Part shown: positions 25,758 to 35,400 of the stretch, in pieces
Layout of the letters: the number at the start of each line of letters is the position of its first letter
Position numbering within the stretch: position 1 is the first letter of the stretch
NCBI GenBank assembly: GCA_002717145.1
Contig: PBCP01000071.1
Location: forward strand, 1-45,076
DNA: 45,076 nucleotides
Source of the DNA: Planctomycetaceae bacterium
Lineage (GTDB): Bacteria > Planctomycetota > Planctomycetia > Pirellulales > Pirellulaceae
Reading direction: 5' to 3'
Position numbers and translations under genes: made by a program
Notes under the pieces: generated by a model
Databases searched by the model: none
Seen by the model: the letters and a program-made list of their open reading frames with translations, nothing else
What the model was told of the DNA's origin: nothing

Positions 25758-28700
25758 ATGAATTCCAAGCGATTCTTAATTGGCCTCGTACTTAGTTTTC
25801 TTTTTATTCAAACTGGCTTTGCTCAACCGGCTGCTCAGCAGATCGAGCAAGCTCCCGCAGTTGAACAGGCTGAAGGTGATTCGAAGCGTGACCCACTTCG
25901 AGAACAGATAATCTATGTGCCATACGAAAAGTTACCGCAGGTTTTTGAAAAGCCGGCGCGAGGTGTTTTTCTACCATATGAACAGTTTCAACAGTTGTGG
26001 GATTCCGCTCGGAAGAATTCCTCTGAGAAACCGGAGCAAGGCCCACCGCTACGTTCATTGATAACAAGTATCGAATCAGCCGCTGAGGTACGTGGTGACG
26101 TTATGGAAGTTCAGGCCCGGTTGACGATTCAGCTTCTGGGCGAAGGCTGGCATGAGATCCCACTTCGATTGGCAGATGCTGCCATTTCATCAGCCATGAT
26201 TGGTCAGGAGAGTGCGCGCATCGTCTTCCGTCAGGGGCAGGGGTATTTTCTGCTCCTTGACTATGAAGATGGTCAAGCGGACAAACTGACATTGGATTTG
26301 ACCTATGCCAAGACCTATGCCAAATCTCCCGGTCTCAATCAGGTTGGCTTTCAGGCTCCTCAGGCGTCAATTAATCGCTGGAAAATTACGATTAAGGATC
26401 CCGGAGTTAAAGTGAATGTTCGCCCTTTGGTTGCTGCAACGGAAACGCGAGACGGTGCTGATGCTGACAATGGTGATGCTCCGGCTCCTCAGGTTTCCGC
26501 GGAAACAGTATTAATCGCGTTTTTCGGTTTGACGCCTCAGGTGCAGATCGACTGGACGCCTAAGAGTGAAGGGGCTTCCGGGCTGACGGCTTTGGCGACC
26601 GTACAGACACGACAAAACGTGGTGATTGGTGAAGGCTCTCAACGTACCCAGGCCACACTAATTTACTCGATCACTCGAAGTGAATTAACCGAATTGAAAA
26701 TTCGGATTCCGGCAGGCCAAAAAATTGCCGGAGTGTTTGACGCTAACGTGCGACGTTGGGACGTCGAGTTGGTGGAAAACGCTCAGATCATCAATGTTGA
26801 ATTATTCGAGCCTGCAAGTGCGACTCAGAATGTCAGCTTGGAATTGGAACGGTTTGATCTTGAAGTGGGTATGCAGAATGAAGCGGTCGATGTGGTAATC
26901 CCCGAAATAGAGGCTCTAGGGGTTTCGAGGCAGCAGGGATTAGTCATGGTACGCACCGAAGGGGATCTGCGAGCGGATGTTACGACCAGAACCGGGCTTC
27001 TTCAGGTTGATAACCAGCAGGTTGGTAATCAGCAGGGAGCCTGGGATTTTGTTTACCGGTATGCGGCTCCTCCTTATGAATTAATACTAAAAATTGAAAA
27101 GCTACAGCCTCGTGTGAGTGCCGAGGAATTTGTGGATATCCATCTTCTTGAAGATCAGGTGCGTGTGGATGCAACCACACTCTTCAGCGTGGAACAGGCC
27201 GGTATTTTTCAGGTGGAATATGATGTCCCCGAAGGCTATACGGTACGGGAAGTACGTGGAGTGCAGGCGGGTAACTATCAGCCGGTTGTCGTAGAGAATC
27301 ATCACATGGTGGAAAATGCTCCCGGCGTATACCGTGTCAATTTTTCCCGTAAGGCGTTTGGCCTCGTCGGATTGCGAATTGGGCTGGAGAAACGTCACAA
27401 CGACGGAAATCTGATTACACCCACCGGGGTTGCCAGTGAGTACACCCTGGAATTAGCCCGAGTTGTTCCAGCATCAGTAGAACATGTGCGTGGACGAGTT
27501 CTTGTGTTGGCCCCTGAAGGTTTACGGTTGACGCCCAAGGATACTGCCGGTGGGCAGAGTGTGGCGGTCAACGAAATTCAGGCTGAGCATATCGCTCCTT
27601 TATCTATTCGACAAAATGCAAGACCTGCTCAGGGGTTCCGGTATGCCGAAGAGGTATTTGCACCAGTGTTTGACGTTGAACGTAGAAAGCCGCATATCGA
27701 AGTCGGTCAATTGATTGTCGCTGATGTGGATCAGGGTGAAGTTAAGTTCCATGCGTCCTTGCATTACCAAGTGCGTTACAGCGGAGTGAAAAAATTTCGC
27801 CTGGATGTACCCCGGACGATTGCCCAACTGATCAGAAACGATTCGTCAAACTTTATTACAAAAAATGAGATCACTCCGCCGCCGGAAGATCTGAATGAAG
27901 GTTACGTTGCCTGGGAATTGACGTCCAATCGGGAATTACTTGGGGCAGTGACCATCAGTCTTTCTTGGAATCAGAAGCTGGAGGAATTGGAGGCTGCAGG
28001 GACTGATTCGGTGAATGTCGGCAAGTTGATCCCGATGTCGGTCGACCGAAGTTGGGGGCAATTGGTCTTTAAGAAAGCAGAAAATCTTGACTTGACTCCT
28101 GAGAAAGATTCTATACAGGGACTACGTCCCATAGATCCTCAACATGATATCCAACTTGCTGGAGACACCTCAGGCGCGACTTTGGCGATGGAATTCCACG
28201 GCGATGACTGGAATTTGGGATTGCGAGTAAACCGGTATCAACAGGAAGACGTGGAGAAGACGGCAGTGGAGATGGGGTACGTCAGGGTGCGGCTATCTAA
28301 AGGCGATAATGCAGCCGTTCACGCAGTCTTCAGAATGCGGTCGGTTGACCAGCGTATTCCGTTGAAAATGCCTGCTAACAGCCAACTGACAAATGATCCA
28401 CTTCGGATTAATGGTGCGTCAGTTGGATTAGAAATAGATCCGACGCCGGAGAATGAGCGTTCGTACTTCATTCCACTCACGACACAGTCACAGGGTGAAA
28501 CATTTGTCGTGGAGTTGGTTTACAACATCTCGGCCGGTTCATCTAAGATCACACTTCCGGTCTTTCAGGAAGTTAAGGCTGTCAATCAGGTATTCGTGGG
28601 AGTCGAGATTCCGAAGGATCGGGTATTGCTGTCTTACAGCGGGGATTGGGATGATCATCTGGATGGTTCCTGGCTGGAGTTTCTGCAGGAACGACTCGTT

Positions 28701-29495
28701 GACAATGATCGTCATTTCGACGCTCATCAGGTGATTGATGAAGTAACGGCAGGGTATGCTGTTGGTGACATCTATCCCTCCAGTCGTCAGAAGATTCTTT
28801 ACTTCTCTACCATCAACCCGAAAGAATCACCTTTAACACTTGAGTTGGCTAATCGTGTAAATGTCCAGATAGTTCTCTTTGCAGCAATAGCAATTCTTGG
28901 ACTTGCGGGATTGTTCTTAAGCTTAAGTAAACAACTGGCGCTAATGCTGTGTGCAGTCGGTGCCTCACTGGGAATCGCAATGATTAGTCCCGTACTGACA
29001 AGTAGTCTTGATTTAAGTGGTGTCCTTGTCGGCCTGGCAATGGTGACTTTGGTTTGGGTTTTGAAGGATGTGGCCAGTCCGTTTATCGGATTGTCCAGAA
29101 AGCTTGCCTCGCGACAGAAAAAAATTGCATCCAAGCCGGTCGTAGCTGAAGCAGCCACGGAATCTGATGCCTCACCTCAAGTGGCAGGAAAAACAGTAGA
29201 TCAAATCGATGAGTCATCATCGTTGGAGGTTGACGTTGATGAACTTCCGGAGGAATTGGTCGACGCTGACGACCCTCAGGTGGATGAAGGTGATTTAGCT
29301 GAAGTGGATTCAGCAGATGGTGAAGACTTAACTGTAGAGCATTCCTCGGCAGACAGTGATAATTTAGATGGATTTCTAAGTGGCGATGATACAGGGCGTT
29401 CGGCAAATCCGGAGCCGGATGATCTGGAGATTGATTCTGGTGCTGACGACGGGGACGACGGATCAGAAGCCGGTGAAACCGAGGTGCAGGAATGA
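25758..29495 (+). CDS. Giant exported membrane protein, module 1 of a three-module paralogous set, unknown function
   Basis: A 1245-residue protein with no family I recognise. It has a signal peptide (residues 1-22, ending FAQ) and an N-terminal motif IYVPYEKLPQVF...VFLPYEQFQQLW (about 50-85). A long beta-rich region of about 950 residues follows, with recurring units built around an LP or VP core, for example KIRIPAGQKIAGVF near residue 313 and VEYDVPEGYTVREV near 485. Three membrane helices occupy about residues 1036-1110. The C-terminus (about 1140-1245) is a highly acidic low-complexity tail. The same N-terminal motif, repeats and C-terminal helices occur twice in the next gene. The stop overlaps the next start (ATGA, 29492-29495), showing an operon. 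Most of the protein should face the periplasm or cell surface. Confidence 0.75.
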   Translation: MNSKRFLIGLVLSFLFIQTGFAQPAAQQIEQAPAVEQAEGDSKRDPLREQIIYVPYEKLPQVFEKPARGVFLPYEQFQQLWDSARKNSSEKPEQGPPLRSLITSIESAAEVRGDVMEVQARLTIQLLGEGWHEIPLRLADAAISSAMIGQESARIVFRQGQGYFLLLDYEDGQADKLTLDLTYAKTYAKSPGLNQVGFQAPQASINRWKITIKDPGVKVNVRPLVAATETRDGADADNGDAPAPQVSAETVLIAFFGLTPQVQIDWTPKSEGASGLTALATVQTRQNVVIGEGSQRTQATLIYSITRSELTELKIRIPAGQKIAGVFDANVRRWDVELVENAQIINVELFEPASATQNVSLELERFDLEVGMQNEAVDVVIPEIEALGVSRQQGLVMVRTEGDLRADVTTRTGLLQVDNQQVGNQQGAWDFVYRYAAPPYELILKIEKLQPRVSAEEFVDIHLLEDQVRVDATTLFSVEQAGIFQVEYDVPEGYTVREVRGVQAGNYQPVVVENHHMVENAPGVYRVNFSRKAFGLVGLRIGLEKRHNDGNLITPTGVASEYTLELARVVPASVEHVRGRVLVLAPEGLRLTPKDTAGGQSVAVNEIQAEHIAPLSIRQNARPAQGFRYAEEVFAPVFDVERRKPHIEVGQLIVADVDQGEVKFHASLHYQVRYSGVKKFRLDVPRTIAQLIRNDSSNFITKNEITPPPEDLNEGYVAWELTSNRELLGAVTISLSWNQKLEELEAAGTDSVNVGKLIPMSVDRSWGQLVFKKAENLDLTPEKDSIQGLRPIDPQHDIQLAGDTSGATLAMEFHGDDWNLGLRVNRYQQEDVEKTAVEMGYVRVRLSKGDNAAVHAVFRMRSVDQRIPLKMPANSQLTNDPLRINGASVGLEIDPTPENERSYFIPLTTQSQGETFVVELVYNISAGSSKITLPVFQEVKAVNQVFVGVEIPKDRVLLSYSGDWDDHLDGSWLEFLQERLVDNDRHFDAHQVIDEVTAGYAVGDIYPSSRQKILYFSTINPKESPLTLELANRVNVQIVLFAAIAILGLAGLFLSLSKQLALMLCAVGASLGIAMISPVLTSSLDLSGVLVGLAMVTLVWVLKDVASPFIGLSRKLASRQKKIASKPVVAEAATESDASPQVAGKTVDQIDESSSLEVDVDELPEELVDADDPQVDEGDLAEVDSADGEDLTVEHSSADSDNLDGFLSGDDTGRSANPEPDDLEIDSGADDGDDGSEAGETEVQE

Positions 29496-32400
29496 TGGAC
29501 TCTAAGCCACCGCGAATACATATTATTCTTGCCGCTTGCGGACTATTTTGCGGAGCCTTGATTTCATCAGGGCTTGCTCAGGAGAAATCTCGTGAAATCT
29601 ATGTGCCCTTCAAGGATTTGAAGTCGGTTCTTGCGGGGTCGATTGAGAGAATTTACTTGCCTCGCAGTGAATATGAATCGTTATTGAAAAAGGCTGATGT
29701 CAAACCGGGGGACACTCCACCTCAAAAGACCGTGCTTCGAAAGGCACGCTACGATTTAGTATTGCATGAGGATTTTGCCTCGATCAAAGCGACCATGGAA
29801 GTTGAATCTTTGGAGCAAGGTTTGCAGTTGCTCCCACTCAAGTTTGCCGGAGTCTCTGTGCTAAAGGTTAGTATCGATGGTGATGAGGCTCCGGTGGTTC
29901 GCTCCAATCCACAAATCATTAGTGTTTTGCTTCAGCGGAGGGGGAAATTTACTGTCGCGATGGAATTGGCGACGCCTGTACGGCACGCCGCCGCAGAACA
30001 GTCATTTGCGATGGAACTTCCTCACGCAGCCAATGAATCCATTGGAATGACAGTGCCGGGGAATATTGAAATTAAGTCTGGAGCTAGCGTCGTCCAACGA
30101 CAGATCGACCAAGAGGCGAATACAACTACATTCGAACTGTTGCCAAGGCCCGGGCCATTGGCGGTGACGATGTCGCTTAATAATAAGCGTCTCCAAACCG
30201 AACGGCAGATTGTTGCTCGCAGTGTCGTAGTCGACGAATTGAATGACTCGTTAGAACGTTTGCACGCAACTTACTCGATGGAGATTGTTCAGGGAGCCAC
30301 TTCTAAATTTGAATATGAAATACCGGCAGGGTTTGAAGTAACGAATGTTGATTCACCGGATCTGGCTCGTTGGTCAGTGAAAGATGTTGCTAGTGTTCAG
30401 ACATTGACGGTTGAATTCAGGACACCTCAAACGAAGCCGGTGACGGTGAGAATTACTGCGATTAAAACTACGCCCACCTGGGGCGACTGGAAATTCCCAA
30501 CCCTGAAAGCGAAAGGTGTGGAAACTGCCACCGGAGTGGTTGGTATCTTAGCGGAACGTCGTTTAGCAGTTGGCTCTCTCAGAGCCGAGGGTGCGATTCC
30601 ACTAAATAATGCGGTTCTGGAAAATGCACTGCCACAGTCGATTTTTGTTGTGGAGCCGGGGGCTCCACCACTTCAAATACTTTCGACCTATTACGTTCCA
30701 CAGGAAGAGTTTGAATTGTCAGCCAAAGTGCTGCAACCAGAAAGTCAGCTTAATGTTCAGACCAATGCGGTATTAACGCTGCTGCGAGATCGCCATCAGG
30801 CCACCATTGATTTCTTTCTTTATCCAGCGTTGGACGATTTGTTCGGGTTTGACATACAGGCTCCGGAAGGTTGGAATATCAAATCGATTGTGGACGAAGG
30901 AAAGAATCAACTTGATTATCACGAAACTGTTGATACCGAAGGTGTGCGTCGGCTACATGTAAAGTTTCCCACTCGTCGAGCGTTCGGGCAGTTGCATCGC
31001 GTGACATTACAAGCAGACCGAGTACCAGATGGGTGGCTGAGTGAATGGGAAGAATATACGCTGGAAACGCCAGCATTCGTTGCAGAGGATACCTATCGCA
31101 ATTCTGGAGTCGTTGGGATACGGGCAACGGAACGGTATCAGGATGTCTTTGAAATTCGAGCAGATATGGTGGAAGGTGCATTTCCACTCGCCGCTTCAGA
31201 TCATACGCGGGCTTCCCTTTCAAGTCCTGTGGCCCTGGCTTACCAATTCGATACGAATGAATATTCTATTTCAGCTGTGGTACGCCGTGTTCCTGCGCTG
31301 TTTGCGTCACGTTTGGCATCCTTTTTTGATGTGCAACAGGGAGTTCACAAGGCATACCATGAAGTCGCGATTAACATTCAGCGGTCACAGCTAGAAGAAA
31401 TCATATTGACGCTGCCGGCAGAGAGTACACCCTCGAATATTACCATTACTGGTCAGGCCGGGACTCAGATCAAGCAATACAATTCTGAAGTACAGGGAGA
31501 TCAGCGGCTTTGGAAAGTATTGCTTAGTACTCCGGCGTTTAGTGACGTGACGCTGGGGATTGAGTATGACCAACAGGTTGATGAACAGGAAGGTAAGCTA
31601 ACGCCGGCATTCCCTAAAGTGATAGGTGCTGGGTATCAATCCGGAGTGTTTTCCGTCGAAGCCTCACCCGAACTGGAGGTCGAGGTTAGCGATACCGATG
31701 GTAAGCAGGTTGATGTAGGTGAGTTGGCTGTCAATGGATATGTCGTCGGTAAGCATCGTGTAGCAGCATATCGATATACAGGGGATTCTCCTTCGTTGAG
31801 CGTGTCGATTGATTATCCTGAGTTGCGACCGATCCCGGCTGTTTTGATTAACGAGGCAGAATTACTTACCTATGTTGCTTCGAGAGGAGTTTATCAAACC
31901 GTTGCACGATTTTCGCTGCTTACCAAGGCAGACTATGTAAGAGTCGTTTTGCCCAATCAAAATGCTGTGCTTTGGGGTGTGGTAGTGGATGGTAGTGTTA
32001 CCGTTAAACCTCAAAGATTGGACAAGGCGAAGCGCGGCGATTTCTTGGTTGATTTGTCAACCCCAGACAGTCATGTTGGCAACGTGCGGGACCTACGTAT
32101 TGTCTATGAAGAGACACAGAAATCCACAGGCGATTTTCAGCTTAGAGCACCTCAGGTATATGAGCACGGACGGAGTGAAGAATTAAGTAATGCTCCGGTG
32201 GTTGAACCGGCACGAGTGAAATGGCAAATGATGGTGCCCGCAAGTTTTCGGCTGAGTATTCATAATCACGATGTCATGAAACTTACGAATACTCCGGTTC
32301 GTGAAATCCCTCAAGCGGCATACCTAGGTGGCTTTTTGTTCTTAGCCACTGGTGGTATGCAGCCATTCGAAGCAAGCACTGCACCTGATAGCGCCACAGA

Positions 32401-35400
32401 TTATCAGGTCGCATCGACCATGGAAATGGAAGGTGCCGAATTTGAAGAGAGAGATATGGACTATGACGACCTATTTGCTAATGACCAAGCGGCGTTAACG
32501 GAAGTTCCGCAATCAGAAGAAATCTCGGAACCTGCTGCACCCCCCGCGCCTTTGGACACCAACGAAATGCTGGACGAAGTTGAAGGGATAGCTAAGAAAG
32601 AGGCTTTGCAGAGCGAGAAAATTGCAGCTGCCAGTAGTCCTTCACAGCCCCGTCCACAAGAGGACCGCTTTGCTGATAATCAGTCAGACGCCGCTGATCC
32701 AGCTGCAGAAGGTGAAGAATTTAACGATAAAGTAGGAGAGTTAGCTGGCCGAGGTGGACGTGAATCTGGTTTAGCCTGGGCTTTAGAGGGCCGTAACAGC
32801 CTGGATATCGACCTGTTAGCTCGAGTTGAAAATAACAGTTCGTTCAGATTCGCATCGGATTATCTACTCTATGAGTTTGGAAGTCTCGGTGGTCAGGCGT
32901 CGGTGGAAGGGAAAGTTGTCCGTAAGAGCTTTGGGATTGTTCTAAGCTGGGTTGTCGGACTATTAGTTTTGGCTATTGGCATTTTAAATGGTCGTAAGAA
33001 CGTCAAATTCAAACGCCGGTATCTGTTTTTGATTTTACTGATTGCAGCAGCAATTTCTGGTGTTCCTCAATTGGAATCCTATCGCAGCGTGGCTGAAATG
33101 ATGTTTGCAGCGGCTATCTTACTTACGGTGGGATACTTAACTTATCACATGCTACAACCTGGTTTGCGTTGGCTATGCGAAACCGTTTGCGCTAAAATTG
33201 GATTAGGCTTTCTGTTATTGCCTCTCATTATGACCTCGGCCGATATTGCCACGGCTCAACAGGTCGACGGTGTGGTTGCGGTGAATGTCCCTAAAGATGC
33301 GGTCGTGGTGCCCTATGATCCTGCCAATCTTCCCGTGCAAAAGAGTGCTGATCAACAATTGCTAATTCCTCTGCAGCGTTATACGGAGTTGTTTAAGCGA
33401 GCCTATCCGGGGTTACCGCTGGAGCACGAGTACCTGCCAGTAAAGTTTGCCATGAGGGGGGTGACGTACTCGACATCGCTGTACGAAGATGACAGTTTGT
33501 TGATCGAAGGTGTTATTGGTATTGATGTCTTTAGTGAACAGCAGTTGGGCATTGGGTTGTCGCTTGGTGATCTGGTAATTGAATATGCGACATTGGATGA
33601 TCTGCCGGCAAAAATGAAGGTGAACTTAGTAGATCCTCTGGCTTCAAATGTGGCCCCTCAACAACAGGCTACTCAACAGCAGGTACCTGTGGCTCCGTTA
33701 GCCGCTGGGACGCATCAGCTCTTTGTGTCCGGCAAAGGGCGCCATACCTTGAGGATTGGATTGCGTATGCCAGTTGCCCGTCAGGGGGGATGGCGGATTG
33801 CCAGCGGTAAACTTCCTATCGGCGCCAGTGGATTGATGAAACTCACCGTGCTAGAAGCCAATACCGAACTTCGATGGAATAACCACCTTGGAAGAAGTGA
33901 ATACCGCACCAGCGAGCCTAACGAAGAAGTCGAGTCCTCTTTGGGAGTTGATGGTAATTTCGATTTTCGCTGGCGCCCTGTGATTCAGGAAAGTCTGACC
34001 GATCGTGATTTAACAAGTCAGTCAGAATTGATCGTGGATATTCAGGAAGACGGGGTTTACGCTGATTGGTTTGTGAATTTGAATTTCAGAAACAGTGCTC
34101 GCGATTTATTCCGCTTGCAGGTGCCGTCAGATATGAGGGTGGAAGCGGTCAAAGGGGCAAATATTCGCAGCTGGGAAGTCGTTAACGACGAGGCGGGAAA
34201 TCAGGACATCAGTGTTGAAATGCTCGAGGCGGCTCAAAATGCTGCACAACTGCGTGTAAGTCTGGTGCGATACCGCGCTTTACCGGCGGGTGAGACGGAT
34301 CAGTTTGTGGTGCCGGTTGTTTCTGTGCCGGATGCCGTTTCACAGAAAGGTGCAATTCTTGTTCGTCGTAGTCCTATGCTCAATGTGACGATTGATGCAG
34401 TGCAGGGGCTTACGCGCCTTGACGTCAATGAGTTTCCGGGGCTGAATCGTTTGAACGCGGGGCCGGGAAATCCAGAAAATGTACAGGTGATTTCACGTGA
34501 GAATCCGTTAGGGATCCAGTCCTTATTCTCGTATCAATTTACCGGAAGTGCATATGCTTTAACGCTTGGGGCCACTGAAGTTGAATCCCGCTCATCCGCT
34601 AACTTGAAAACTTTGGTACGAGTGTCTCCTCAGGAAATAACTTTGGAGTCGATGATCCGCGTGTCCGATGGTAGTCGACCTGTGCATCAGGTGCAACTCG
34701 TAGTGCCTAAAGATTTTATTATTCGGCAGTTAAGTGCTCCCGGGTTAGTTGAGTGGGCCGAAGACAGTTACGAATCCGTGATAGGAGAGGCGAAACTGGT
34801 AACGGTATTGTTAGGCCAGGGGATCAGAGGCGGTTTTAATGTCATTCTCGAAGGTAAGCTGGATCGCAAATTGGAAAATATGACGACCTCGGTCCCCTAT
34901 CTGGCTGTCCTTGGGGTGCAATCTCAATATGGCGAAACCGTGCTGTTATCCGATCCATCTTTCGATGTCGAATTGCTTGACGTCCAGCAGGGTGAATCCG
35001 TTGCAATGGCTTCGATGTTTGGTTGGCTGCGATCGAATCAGAGACCGCTAGCAAGGACAGCTCTTAAATTCCGAGGGCCAAACTACTCAGCGAAATTCCA
35101 GCTTGTACCCCGTAATGCGAGTGTCAATTGCCGTACATTTACCAATGTACATGTGACAGATCGCGCTGTGGAAGAAACGATTCTCCTTGAATATACAGTC
35201 TCGAACGCCGGACAGCGTGACTTCAGCTTTCGTTTGCCTAAATATATGAAGGGCAAGTCGGTTATCTCCGCCCAGTATGTGCAACGCGTCATTTGGGAAG
35301 ACGAAGCTGAGGATTCTGAATATGTGACTGTGAAACTTCTGCTTGAAGATGAAGTACTCAATGAATATCGCGTGTTAGTGCAAATGGATCGGCAGGCAGG

